A stretch of DNA of 64,000 nucleotides from Flagellimonas eckloniae (GTDB lineage Bacteria; Bacteroidota; Bacteroidia; Flavobacteriales; Flavobacteriaceae): the NCBI RefSeq assembly GCF_001413955.1, contig NZ_LCTZ01000002.1, positions 3,396,501 through 3,460,500 of the forward strand, written 5' to 3'. Positions within the stretch are counted from its first letter, which is position 1. Each line of letters starts with the position of its first letter. The translations under genes and the position numbers were made by a program. The notes under the pieces were generated by a model. The model made no database searches and was not told where the DNA came from. It saw nothing but the letters and a program-made list of their open reading frames with translations. Positions 9,185 to 17,473 of the stretch are shown here, piece after piece.

Positions 9185-10342
9185 TTAAATTCGGATTCCT
9201 GCAGCCAAAGGACTCAAGGGTTTTTCCTCGGAAACTTTTCCCTGGGCAACAGGCATTGAAAATGTTTTTAGTCGTGGTAAAACCAATTTGGCAAATCGCT
9301 CACATTCTTCCTTATGTGGATATCCTGAGAAAATAAAAGCCCGGATGCCCATATCCATATAACGGTTCAATTTTTCCACAATTTGGTCAGGGTTTCCAAC
9401 AAGTGCAGCTCCGCACCCAGATCGTCCTCTACCTATTCCTGTCCACATATTTGGCTCAACATAGCCATCATCCTCGGCAATTTCCCGCATTTCCGCTTGT
9501 CTGCTAACACCGTAAGATTTTGCATCCAAAGCGCGTTCTCTCATTTCCTTTCCTTGCTCAACGCCTAGTTTTGAAACAATACTATCCGCATATTCCCTAG
9601 CCTCTTCTTCAGTTTCCCGCACCACAACATGAACTCGTAGTCCAAAATCCACTTTACGCCCATAAGCGGCTGCTTTTGCACTCATGTTTTCCATGAGCTT
9701 TCTAAGATTCCCTTCTGTTTCTGGCCACATAAGGTAAACATCACAATGTTCTGCACATAAATCAACAGCTGCAGGCGAATATCCACCAAAATAGAGTAAT
9801 GGCCCCCCATTTTGATAGGTTTTTGCGGGCAAGGAAGATATTTTCATTTTATAAAATTGTCCTTGATAATCAATTTCATCCTGGGTCCAGGCCTGTTTTA
9901 GAATTTCAATGACCTCTCTTGATCTTTGATAGCGATCTTCGGACGACATTTCTTCACCTGGAAGGGGAGAGGAAATAATATTTATGGTAAATCGACCTTT
10001 AAGGATATGGTCAATTGTTGCCAAGGTTCTTCCCAACATCGCAGGATGAACCTCACCACATCGAACTGCAGCCAATAAATTGATTTGCTCCGTCATGGGT
10101 GCAACTGCAGATACAAAGGGAAGGGTGTCCTGACCAACCTGATAAGAAGAAGGACATAGAATGTTTCTGAAACCATTTTTATCCGCGGTCAACAATATTT
10201 GGGAAGTATTTTCAAAGGTGCTTTTGTAATCCATGTTTCGTTCACCCAAGTATCTATCATCACCATTGCAAATTGGCGCAAACCAAGAGACTTCCGCTCC
10301 CTCCAAATGTGGAGATCTGATTTCTATTTTTGAATTATCCAT
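9185..10342 (-). CDS. SsuD-like FMNH2-dependent sulfonate monooxygenase (candidate sulfoquinovose monooxygenase)
   Basis: A 385-residue luciferase-like (LLM class) flavin-dependent monooxygenase. It resembles the alkanesulfonate monooxygenase SsuD, for example PLLYFGGYSP, KAAAYGRKVDFGLRVHVVVRET and SGYPHKEE. Residues lining the SsuD sulfonate site appear kept: Trp206, Arg236, His238, Arg307, Tyr341 and His343; the SsuD Cys54 position is changed. Enzymes of this group use reduced FMN and O2 to release sulfite and leave an aldehyde. With an aldo/keto reductase 22 bp upstream and an FMN reductase across the divergent promoter, it matches SmoC of the sulfo-SMO pathway, which turns sulfoquinovose into 6-oxo-glucose plus sulfite. 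A simple alkanesulfonate substrate remains possible, but the neighbours favour a sulfosugar. Confidence 0.82.
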   Translation of the reverse strand: MDNSKIEIRSPHLEGAEVSWFAPICNGDDRYLGERNMDYKSTFENTSQILLTADKNGFRNILCPSSYQVGQDTLPFVSAVAPMTEQINLLAAVRCGEVHPAMLGRTLATIDHILKGRFTINIISSPLPGEEMSSEDRYQRSREVIEILKQAWTQDEIDYQGQFYKMKISSLPAKTYQNGGPLLYFGGYSPAAVDLCAEHCDVYLMWPETEGNLRKLMENMSAKAAAYGRKVDFGLRVHVVVRETEEEAREYADSIVSKLGVEQGKEMRERALDAKSYGVSRQAEMREIAEDDGYVEPNMWTGIGRGRSGCGAALVGNPDQIVEKLNRYMDMGIRAFIFSGYPHKEECERFAKLVLPRLKTFSMPVAQGKVSEEKPLSPLAAGIRI

Positions 10343-10364
10343 TTCTTTTTCTTTATAAACTTTG

Positions 10365-11261
10365 TTAATCTATTTCTCTTCCCAGGGCAGCTTCCCAGAG
10401 CATGTACCACTCTTCATGGGTCAGTTCTATGGTTAAAGCTTCCTGTGCTGCCTTGATGCGTTCAATCTTCGATGTGCCCAAAACAGGTATGATTCCAGCT
10501 GGGTGTTTTCGTAACCAAGCATATAGAATTTGATCTGTTGCTGCATCATATTTTTTGGCCAGTGTTGCCAAAGTGCTTTGAATGGCCTTGATCTTGGTGT
10601 CTGAACTTTCTTTAAATAATAGACCGCCTCCCAATGGTGACCAGGCGGATGGAATTATCTTTAGTTTTTGGCATTGATCTAAAGTTCCATCTTCAAATGC
10701 GTTGCGATGTAAAAGAGATATTTCTACCTGATTTGTAACTAAGGGCGTCAGTGAATTCAACACATCGAATTGGGATGGAGAAAAGTTTGAAACTCCAAAC
10801 TCCAAAACCTTTCCTTCTTTTTTTAATTTGGAAAAGACGTCCGCTATTTCATACGGGTCAAACAGGTAATCGGGCCTATGCAACAAAAGCACGTCTAAAT
10901 AATCCGTTTGAAGACTTGCGAGGGATTTTTCCACAGATGCTTCAATATGCTTTGCCGTTAGATCATAAGATTTTATTTGATGTTCTGGACGATTCTCTGA
11001 AATCAACTTTATACCGCATTTGGTGGTAATGCGCATTTTTTGTCTTAAATCTTTTCTTGATTTCAGCACATTGCCAAAGTCATCTTCGGTAGTATAATGG
11101 CCATAAATATCGGCATGGTCAAAATCTATAAGATTCAAATCAAGACACCCTTCAATAAAATTTTCATATTCCGATGTGGAAAGGTTGCTTCCCCAAGTAC
11201 CCAATCGCATGGTACCTATTACATATGGTGAAATACTGTCTTTTGTCAGTTTCATAGTCAT
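10365..11261 (-). CDS. Aldo/keto reductase (YdhF-like; candidate SmoB counterpart)
   Basis: A 298-residue NAD(P)H-dependent aldo/keto reductase from the ATG chosen here. A longer reading from TTG at 11285 gives 306 residues but starts nearer the operator. Catalytic tetrad residues are visible in DHADIYG (Asp and Tyr), ITTKCGIK (Lys) and LLLHRPDYL (His), and the cofactor loop is near the C-terminal VLGTSKIERI. Overall it resembles E. coli YdhF. In the sulfo-SMO pathway SmoB reduces 6-oxo-glucose to glucose with NADPH, and this enzyme is well placed for that job: it is first in the operon, followed by the monooxygenase after 22 bp. A perfect LacI-type palindrome lies 45 bp upstream of its ATG. 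The reaction is inferred from context. Confidence 0.85.
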   Translation of the reverse strand: MTMKLTKDSISPYVIGTMRLGTWGSNLSTSEYENFIEGCLDLNLIDFDHADIYGHYTTEDDFGNVLKSRKDLRQKMRITTKCGIKLISENRPEHQIKSYDLTAKHIEASVEKSLASLQTDYLDVLLLHRPDYLFDPYEIADVFSKLKKEGKVLEFGVSNFSPSQFDVLNSLTPLVTNQVEISLLHRNAFEDGTLDQCQKLKIIPSAWSPLGGGLLFKESSDTKIKAIQSTLATLAKKYDAATDQILYAWLRKHPAGIIPVLGTSKIERIKAAQEALTIELTHEEWYMLWEAALGREID

Positions 11262-11305
11262 TAAATGATGGGTGTTACTAGTCAAATTTAAATAAATATA
11301 TGATA

Positions 11306-11323
11306 AATGTAAACGTTTACATT
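11306..11323. promoter_or_regulatory. LacI-type operator, perfect 18-bp palindrome
   Basis: AATGTAAACGTTTACATT is a perfect inverted repeat with a central CG, the usual shape of a LacI-family operator. It lies in the 118-bp divergent promoter between the aldo/keto reductase and the FMN reductase. The same core, TGTAAACGTTTACA, recurs at 13916-13947 before the exporter-LacI operon. The LacI protein encoded at 11919-12929 is the natural candidate to bind both. Confidence 0.8.
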
Positions 11324-11379
11324 ATAAAAATTAATAATATTGCATCTTTGTATATATTTAATTTGATTTTACTGCTCAG

Positions 11380-11922
11380 ATGATTACAATTATCTCAGGA
11401 TCCAATAGAAAAAACAATAAAACATTGCATTTTGCCAGGTACGCCTATGAGAAGCTTAGCAAGGAAACCAATGAGGAAGTAAAGTTTTTGGATTTATCAG
11501 AACTGGAGGGGAATGTTGTTTATGAAAACATGTACAAGGACTCCGATCAGCCAAAAATGATCCAGCATATACAGGACACCTATTTTATACCTTCCACAAA
11601 GTTTTGGTTTTTTATACCAGAGTACAATGGCAGCTATCCCGGAATTGTAAAGTTGCTGTTGGATGCCATGTCCATAAGGGAATACAAACCAAGTTTTGAT
11701 AATAAAAAAGCGTGTATTACGGGTATTGCATCTGGAAGAGCTGGAAATTTAAGGGGAATGGACCATTTGGCGGAAGTTTTGAACCATTTAGGAATTCATG
11801 TACATCCAAATAAAAACCCAATATCATCCATTTTTAAATTATTGAATGCGGAGGACAATTCACTTTCTGCCGATGGTGAAGAAACTATTCAAAAACAGGT
11901 TGTACAGATTTTAAAGTTCTAA
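11380..11922 (+). CDS. NAD(P)H-dependent FMN reductase (candidate SmoA/SsuE-type partner)
   Basis: A 180-residue flavodoxin-like protein of the NADPH-dependent FMN reductase family. The phosphate loop is visible near the start as SGSNRKNNKT (residues 5-14). FIPEYNGSYPGIVKLLLDAM (about residues 78-97) is the family's second flavin-binding segment. Two-component monooxygenases of the SsuD/SmoC group need such an enzyme to supply FMNH2. It diverges from the aldo/keto reductase across a shared operator and ends in a 4-base convergent overlap with the LacI gene. That placement ties it to the monooxygenase at 9185-10342. A quinone or azo reductase activity cannot be excluded from sequence. Confidence 0.82.
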   Translation: MITIISGSNRKNNKTLHFARYAYEKLSKETNEEVKFLDLSELEGNVVYENMYKDSDQPKMIQHIQDTYFIPSTKFWFFIPEYNGSYPGIVKLLLDAMSIREYKPSFDNKKACITGIASGRAGNLRGMDHLAEVLNHLGIHVHPNKNPISSIFKLLNAEDNSLSADGEETIQKQVVQILKF

Positions 11923-12929
11923 ACTTTAGTGCTTAACGAGGACTCGCGCACTATGAGTCTAGGGGACAATACCTTTGTTTTCGGCCCACTTTTACTATTC
12001 TTTAAGGTATTGAGCAAAAGAGTTGCTGTCAATTCGCCCATTTGGGAACATTCCTGATCTACAGTGCTGATTTTAGGTTGTGTGAGACCGCTAAAATTGG
12101 CATTCCCGAACCCAATCAACTTTACTTTGCCTGGAATGTCAATATGTAGTTCCTTCAAAAGGTTTAAAACATGAAGACCCATTTCATCGCCATAGGCAAA
12201 AATGCCATCTATTTTTGGATTGGTTTCAAATGTTTTTTTGAGAATTTCCCTATCCATTTCTATTGATGAAGTAAGCTCAACAATAGTATACTCAATGCTA
12301 TTCTTATTCAAAATAGCATCTAAAAATCCTTTTTGGCGTTCACCAAAAATTGAAACTTTGGAGTCTCCTGAAATATGGAGAAGGTTCTTGCAATTTTCAT
12401 TTAACAAGTGCTCAGTGGCCATATAACCACCTTTGTAGTCATTGAGGGTAACAGAGTTAATGTTTTTAAGGTCAGGAACTCGGTCAAAAAATACTACCGG
12501 AACATTACTCTTTATAATTTTTTGAATTGACGAAAAATCGGTTGTTTCCTTGGAGATGGATATTAGTATGCCATCCACTTGGAGCTTTAAAAAGGAATTT
12601 AAGGCTTCATTCTCCTTTTCTTGGGATTCATGTGACTGAGAGATAATGATATTATACCCAGAATCGCTTACAATTTGCTCAATACCATTTATAATTCCGC
12701 TAAAGAAATAGTTGTTCACTTCTGGGACTACAACACCAATGATTTTGCTTTTTCCACTTCGTAAGGAGGCTGCCATGATATTGGGTTGATAGTCAATTGA
12801 TGCAGCGGCCTTCATCACTTTTGCCCTGGTTTTCGGAGAAACCAAAGAACTATTGTTGAACACTCTGGATACGGTTGCCAGGGATAAGCCCGTAATTTTG
12901 GAAATTTCTTTTATTCCAGCCATAATCAA
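11919..12929 (-). CDS. LacI-family transcriptional regulator of the desulfonation cluster
   Basis: A 336-residue LacI/GalR regulator. The N-terminal helix-turn-helix is GIKEISKITGLSLATVSRVF, with the hinge helix near NIMAASLRSGKS. The periplasmic-binding-protein-like effector domain follows from about residue 62 (IIGVVVPEVNNYFFSGI). It lies 32 bp downstream of the exporter gene on the same strand, so the two form an operon. Two perfect palindromes with the core TGTAAACGTTTACA precede this operon and the divergent reductase genes, suggesting autoregulation plus control of the pathway. A sugar or sulfosugar is the expected inducer. It is distinct from the second LacI protein at 22477-23502, whose candidate operator differs. 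Confidence 0.88.
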   Translation of the reverse strand: MIMAGIKEISKITGLSLATVSRVFNNSSLVSPKTRAKVMKAAASIDYQPNIMAASLRSGKSKIIGVVVPEVNNYFFSGIINGIEQIVSDSGYNIIISQSHESQEKENEALNSFLKLQVDGILISISKETTDFSSIQKIIKSNVPVVFFDRVPDLKNINSVTLNDYKGGYMATEHLLNENCKNLLHISGDSKVSIFGERQKGFLDAILNKNSIEYTIVELTSSIEMDREILKKTFETNPKIDGIFAYGDEMGLHVLNLLKELHIDIPGKVKLIGFGNANFSGLTQPKISTVDQECSQMGELTATLLLNTLKNSKSGPKTKVLSPRLIVRESSLSTKV

Positions 12930-12961
12930 CTATAAAAGTAGCTCCGAATATTGATTAAAAA

Positions 12962-13894
12962 TTAGATATAATTTAAAACATAAAGTAAGGATACAACACC
13001 CAACACTATCCAGGTAAAAATACCAACAATTAAAATATTGAAACCAAGTTTTTTTAACTGTGAAATATTTATCTGCAAACCAATAAGGAAAAGTGTAAAA
13101 ATCAATGCCTTTCTGGCACCCCAAACAATATGAGGGCTAAAAATTTCTGCTGATGGCAGGTATGAATTTATAAGCATTGCCCCAATAAATCCAAAAATAA
13201 ACCAGGGAAAGGCAAACTTTTCCTTGGAATTGGAGCCAAAGGAAATAATCAATACCAAAGGGATAATCCAAAGGGTTCTGACCAGTTTGGTTGTTGTGGC
13301 CACATTTAGGGCTTCATTTCCAAAAGCTTCAGCGGCACCAACTACTGAACTGGTATCATGTATGGCGATGGCACTCCAGGTCCCGAATTGCAGTTGGGTT
13401 AGGTCGAAGTATTTCCCGATGTATGGAAAAATAAACAAGGCAATGGCATTTAATAAAAAAACAATTGCCAGTGATATTGAAGTTTGTGAGGAATTTGCCT
13501 TTAAGCTCGGACTCACAGCAGCAATGGCACTACCTCCGCAGATTGCTGTTCCCGATGCTACCAAAATGGTGGTAATTCTTTCAGATTTTAAAACTTTCCC
13601 AATGGCAAATGCTATGATAAAAGTGCAAACAATGGTTACAAGAGTGATGAAAAAACTGTTTGAACCAACTTCGATGGCTTCTTGCATGTGAATTCCAAAA
13701 CCAAGCCCAACGACTGATAATTGCAGTAGAATCTTTTGAAAGTTTGTACTCTTTTGAATTAAATTTTGGTCCGCGATCCTAAATATTCCACAGATCATAC
13801 CAATGGCAAGTGCAAGTGCTGGGGAAATATACCCAAATAAGGTGCCAATGAGCACTAACGCACCTAATATGTATGTAGCTGTTTTTGAAAGCAT
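12962..13894 (-). CDS. YeiH-family putative sulfate/sulfite exporter
   Basis: A 310-residue integral membrane protein of the conserved-hypothetical-698 (YeiH) family, with about nine or ten hydrophobic helices. The family hallmark is visible as GTAICGGSAIAAVSPSLKA near residues 117-135. Members often sit in organosulfonate degradation loci and are annotated as putative sulfate exporters, though transport data are limited. Here it is first in an operon with the LacI regulator, and a 32-bp perfect palindrome begins 21 bp upstream of its ATG. It could remove sulfite from the cytoplasm, where the monooxygenase makes it, to the periplasm, where the Tat-exported sulfite dehydrogenase would oxidise it. 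That division of labour is an inference. Confidence 0.85.
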   Translation of the reverse strand: MLSKTATYILGALVLIGTLFGYISPALALAIGMICGIFRIADQNLIQKSTNFQKILLQLSVVGLGFGIHMQEAIEVGSNSFFITLVTIVCTFIIAFAIGKVLKSERITTILVASGTAICGGSAIAAVSPSLKANSSQTSISLAIVFLLNAIALFIFPYIGKYFDLTQLQFGTWSAIAIHDTSSVVGAAEAFGNEALNVATTTKLVRTLWIIPLVLIISFGSNSKEKFAFPWFIFGFIGAMLINSYLPSAEIFSPHIVWGARKALIFTLFLIGLQINISQLKKLGFNILIVGIFTWIVLGVVSLLYVLNYI

Positions 13895-13915
13895 TCTAAT
13901 TGAACGCTAAACTAC

Positions 13916-13947
13916 AAATAAAAATGTAAACGTTTACATTTTTATTT
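13916..13947. promoter_or_regulatory. LacI-type operator within a 32-bp perfect palindrome
   Basis: The core TGTAAACGTTTACA at 13925-13938 is identical to that in the 11.3-kb operator. Here perfect symmetry runs for 16 bases either side of the centre, through flanking A/T runs. It lies just upstream of the YeiH-type gene (start 13894) and just past the stop of the VCBS gene (13960). It most likely lets the LacI protein repress its own operon. The arms are AT-rich, so a terminator role is less likely. Confidence 0.8.
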
Positions 13948-13959
13948 TAATGCCAAGAC

Positions 13960-16900
13960 CTATCTGCTATATTTATAAATCTTTGGTTTTTCATTATTTA
14001 TTGCCACAAACAAGTATTCCTGTCCGTTCCGATCCTTAAAAGGGAGCAAGTGCTTAATTTCGCCCCTTACATAAAAACCGGACTCTTGGTAAGGTAACCA
14101 TTCAAATTTCCCACCTTCCTTTGCCATTAAAACGCTACCATAGCTGGCATCCAATCTACTGTACTGTGGTTTAAAGTTGTATTTATTACCACCAAGGATG
14201 ATGTCGAGTTTTCCATCACCATCAATATCTGTGCAATTAATATCACAAACGCAAGAGAACTGTGTTTCTTTGGGCAATGGTTTTAGCTCAAAATTTCCAT
14301 TACCATCATTCAATGCAATCATACTTTTCACAGTATTGACTTCTTTTACAATAGAATTTTCCAACACTTTTGAATCCAAAAGCTCATCTATACTTTTGGT
14401 GGCATAGTCCGAAAATTTAAGGTTTTGCTTTTTAAGGGAAACCAGCTGATTGGTAAGTTCTCTTTTCATTGCAACGGGTACGTTCCTATTTTCAATATGC
14501 TTTGTAACAATTTGTTCAATGGTTCCGTTATTGTCAAAATCATTGATGAACATTTTTGATGGAGCTTCTTTGGAAGCTTTGTACGCAAAATTACTTCCTT
14601 GGTTGCCGAAAATTAAATCAATATCCCCATCATTATCCAAGTCTTTTGGGTAGACAGTGTTCCACCAACCATATAAACTGTCCAACGAACTGGCTTTGGG
14701 ACTTAATCTTCTACCATTATTTTTAAAGATTTGGGGAGCGCCCCAATCACTTGTCAATACAAGGTCTTTTTTTGAATCCCCATCAATATCAGCCCAGGTA
14801 GCATCAGTAACCATCCCTGCATTTTTTAAATGGAACGCCTTGTTTTCAGTCACATCCGAAAAACTTCCATCACCATTATTTTGCAAAAAAAGATGCTCAG
14901 GATTTACACCATAAATTCCGGGTACGCTTCTGCTACCTATGAATAAATCATCATCGCCATCATCATCAAAATCGTGAGGCACAATTACAGAAACATTGGT
15001 GTTTAAGCTTATTAGGGCATTTGGACTTTTTGTAAAATTCCCTTTCCCGTCATTTAAATAAATGCGATTGGAATAATTAGGGGAGTCATTGGGGATGTTT
15101 CCTCCAGATCCAACAACCAAGTCCATGTCCCCATCTCCATCAATATCCAAAAATGCGGATGCGGTATCTTCAAAAAATCGGTCCGCCCTAAAAGCATCTT
15201 GAGTATAAGCTGATTTTAGTTCACCTTTTCCTTTATGAAAATAAATTTTGGCGGCTTCACCCTTGGAGCCTCCAACATATACATCCTCGTTGCCATCATT
15301 ATCAATATCAGCAATGGAAACCGTAGGTCCTTCTTGGGATAACATTGTTGAAATCAAACCTTCATAATCAAAATCTATGTGTTTATTTTCTTGATGTGAG
15401 GGCATGTTAGACTTTATCTCACTTAAAAAAGGAATTGGAGTTTCCTCAATCACTTGATAGATTTCATTTGCATCTGACTGTTTTAGGGTTAATGCTGTAT
15501 TTGCTGCAATACCCTTAAGTATTTGGGTTTTATCATCGGGCCAGATTACCCGTAGTGAATCAATTTTTGTTGTTTGTCCCAGTCCGATGGTCATTCCATA
15601 CTCAACTGAAGATTGAAACCCTCTTGAAGGGATTAATTCATGTCTTATAATTCCTTCATCAACAAATAGCTCAACAATACTTCCGATTGCGAAAGTGTTT
15701 GGCGCTATTCCCTCCAATGATATTTTCAGGTAGTTATTGTTGTTCTTTTCAGCATTGTTTTTGTATACAAAAAGTTCTTGGTTTACATTGTTTACCACAA
15801 TGTCTAAATCTCCGTCATTATCTAGATCACCATAAGCGGCCCCATTTGAAAAACTTGGTATACTTAGCCCCCAATCCTGTGCAGTATTGGAAAATGTGAG
15901 GTTTTTATTGTTTTGAAACGCGTAGTTGGAAACTGGGGTAGAAGGCATTGCATTTATAATGACATCTTTCTGTTCTTTGGTGCCTTTAACCGCAGTTTGT
16001 TGTCTGGCAACATCCTCAAAAAAGTCAATAAAATCCTGATTGGTCAAATCGTGATAAATTCCATTGCAGACATAAATGTCGCGGTATCCATCATTATCCA
16101 TATCAAATAATAGCGCTCCCCAACTCCAATCTGTTCCAGAAACCCCACTATAGTTGGCAACTTCTGAAAAAGAATTTCCCGTATTCAATTGCAGAGTGTT
16201 CTGCATGTATTGGTAATAGTAATCATTTTGGAGTTTACGTTGATGGGTATCGAAGGTTTCAAAGGTGGTGGTGTTTTTAAGCCTTTCATCCTCCTCGGGA
16301 AGCATGTCCGTTACAAAAACATCTGATTTTCCATCATTATTGATATCGGCCATATCTGCACCCATTGAAAATAAGCTCAGATGATTGGCCCAATCCTTTA
16401 TGCTTTCCGTAAAAGTTCCATCTTGATTATTGATGTAGAGGTAATCGTGTTCAAAAAAATCGTTGGACACATAAATATCAGGATACAGGTCATTGTTTAT
16501 ATCGCCAACAGTAACACCAAGACCAAAACCAACAAGACTTCCGTAAATGTTTGCCTCTTCGCTTACATTTTTAAAAATTCCATTATCATTTCTAAAAAGT
16601 TTATCCCCTCCTCCTTTTATTTCATCAATTACGTTCCAATCTTCCGCACGTAGATCTCTTTTATTTTCATATCCAAGGCTTGCAACCGGGATAAAACTAT
16701 TGTTGAGCATATATACGTCAAGATCTCCGTCTTTATCATAATCAAAAAAAGCTGCGTGGGTGGTAAACCCGCTATCGGCCAAGTTGTAGTCCTGAGCTTT
16801 TTCCGTAAAGCTTAAGTCACCATTATTAATAAAAAGCTCATTTTTTTGGTCGTCTCCTTTAATGTTTCCTGCATTACACACATAGATATCAAGAAGCCCA

Positions 16901-17295
16901 TCGGCATTAATATCAACCAAAACAACACCGGTGGACCATGCTTTTGTTCCGCTAACACCCGCCGAATTGGTGATATCTTCAAAGGTAAAATCTCCTTTAT
17001 TTAGAAATAGCTTATTTTTTTTGCGGTTGGCTGTTAAGTAAATATCGGGTAGACCATCATTATTTATATCACCTATTGCCACTCCGCCGCCATTATAAAA
17101 ATTGCGATATAGAAAAATGTTGAAGTCTTCCTCGTTTTCTATTTCATTTACAAACGATATACCAGTTTGTGTGCTATCTAAAGAGGTAAAAAGAGTTTCG
17201 TCTGAAAGATTTGTTTCAGTTCTTTTGTTTTTTGAACAGGAAACAGAAGTTAGAATGATGAAGAATAGAAAATAATGTAAAAATCTATTGGGCAT
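13960..17295 (-). CDS. VCBS-repeat lipoprotein with ASPIC/UnbV domain
   Basis: A 1111-residue exported protein from the ATG that begins MPNRFLHYFLFFIILTSVSC, a clean lipoprotein signal. An upstream in-frame start would add 21 residues that spoil the signal and is rejected. VCBS/FG-GAP motifs abound (DINNDGLPD, DINADGLLD, DYDKDGDLD, DFDDDGDDD). An ASPIC/UnbV domain lies at about residues 515-590 (FAIGSIV, then LRVIWPDDK). It has the same architecture as the proteins at the left edge. It is downstream of SusD on the same strand, but a strong terminator at 17422-17448 separates them. It ends 12 bp before the 32-bp palindrome. A surface role in substrate capture is plausible but unproven. Confidence 0.87.
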   Translation of the reverse strand: MPNRFLHYFLFFIILTSVSCSKNKRTETNLSDETLFTSLDSTQTGISFVNEIENEEDFNIFLYRNFYNGGGVAIGDINNDGLPDIYLTANRKKNKLFLNKGDFTFEDITNSAGVSGTKAWSTGVVLVDINADGLLDIYVCNAGNIKGDDQKNELFINNGDLSFTEKAQDYNLADSGFTTHAAFFDYDKDGDLDVYMLNNSFIPVASLGYENKRDLRAEDWNVIDEIKGGGDKLFRNDNGIFKNVSEEANIYGSLVGFGLGVTVGDINNDLYPDIYVSNDFFEHDYLYINNQDGTFTESIKDWANHLSLFSMGADMADINNDGKSDVFVTDMLPEEDERLKNTTTFETFDTHQRKLQNDYYYQYMQNTLQLNTGNSFSEVANYSGVSGTDWSWGALLFDMDNDGYRDIYVCNGIYHDLTNQDFIDFFEDVARQQTAVKGTKEQKDVIINAMPSTPVSNYAFQNNKNLTFSNTAQDWGLSIPSFSNGAAYGDLDNDGDLDIVVNNVNQELFVYKNNAEKNNNNYLKISLEGIAPNTFAIGSIVELFVDEGIIRHELIPSRGFQSSVEYGMTIGLGQTTKIDSLRVIWPDDKTQILKGIAANTALTLKQSDANEIYQVIEETPIPFLSEIKSNMPSHQENKHIDFDYEGLISTMLSQEGPTVSIADIDNDGNEDVYVGGSKGEAAKIYFHKGKGELKSAYTQDAFRADRFFEDTASAFLDIDGDGDMDLVVGSGGNIPNDSPNYSNRIYLNDGKGNFTKSPNALISLNTNVSVIVPHDFDDDGDDDLFIGSRSVPGIYGVNPEHLFLQNNGDGSFSDVTENKAFHLKNAGMVTDATWADIDGDSKKDLVLTSDWGAPQIFKNNGRRLSPKASSLDSLYGWWNTVYPKDLDNDGDIDLIFGNQGSNFAYKASKEAPSKMFINDFDNNGTIEQIVTKHIENRNVPVAMKRELTNQLVSLKKQNLKFSDYATKSIDELLDSKVLENSIVKEVNTVKSMIALNDGNGNFELKPLPKETQFSCVCDINCTDIDGDGKLDIILGGNKYNFKPQYSRLDASYGSVLMAKEGGKFEWLPYQESGFYVRGEIKHLLPFKDRNGQEYLFVAINNEKPKIYKYSR

Positions 17296-17421
17296 CTGAT
17301 TTAGAATAAGTTTGATTGATTTCGATAAGAGTAGATTGTATTCCAAACAAAAAAGCACTTCAAGTTAGGAAAACAAACTTATAATTAGGAATAGAATAGT
17401 TATAAAAATTGGATTAAGTAA

Positions 17422-17448
17422 AAAAGAGGGCACTTAGTGCCCTCTTTT
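17422..17448 (-). terminator. Intrinsic terminator after the SusC-SusD operon
   Basis: A 12-bp perfect stem (AAAAGAGGGCAC with GTGCCCTCTTTT) encloses a TTA loop. Read on the minus strand the hairpin ends in a run of T. It lies 26 bp past the SusD stop and before the VCBS gene, so that gene probably has its own promoter. Confidence 0.88.
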
Positions 17449-17473
17449 ACTTTGATAAACTTAAACTTTAATC

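Noticed and set aside
10365..11285. Longer start (TTG at 11285) for the aldo/keto reductase
   Set aside because: The added residues are not family-like, and an ATG at 11261 gives a normal N-terminus.
13916..13947. 32-bp palindrome as a bidirectional terminator
   Set aside because: The arms are AT-rich apart from the central CG, and the core matches the operator at 11306 exactly, so a regulator site is favoured.
1..17295. CRISPR-like or satellite repeats within the VCBS genes
   Set aside because: The repeated DNA encodes calcium-binding DxNxDG motifs, with variable spacing and no unique spacers.
13960..17358. Start at 17358 for the third VCBS protein
   Set aside because: It would place 21 residues before a clean lipoprotein signal that starts at 17295.
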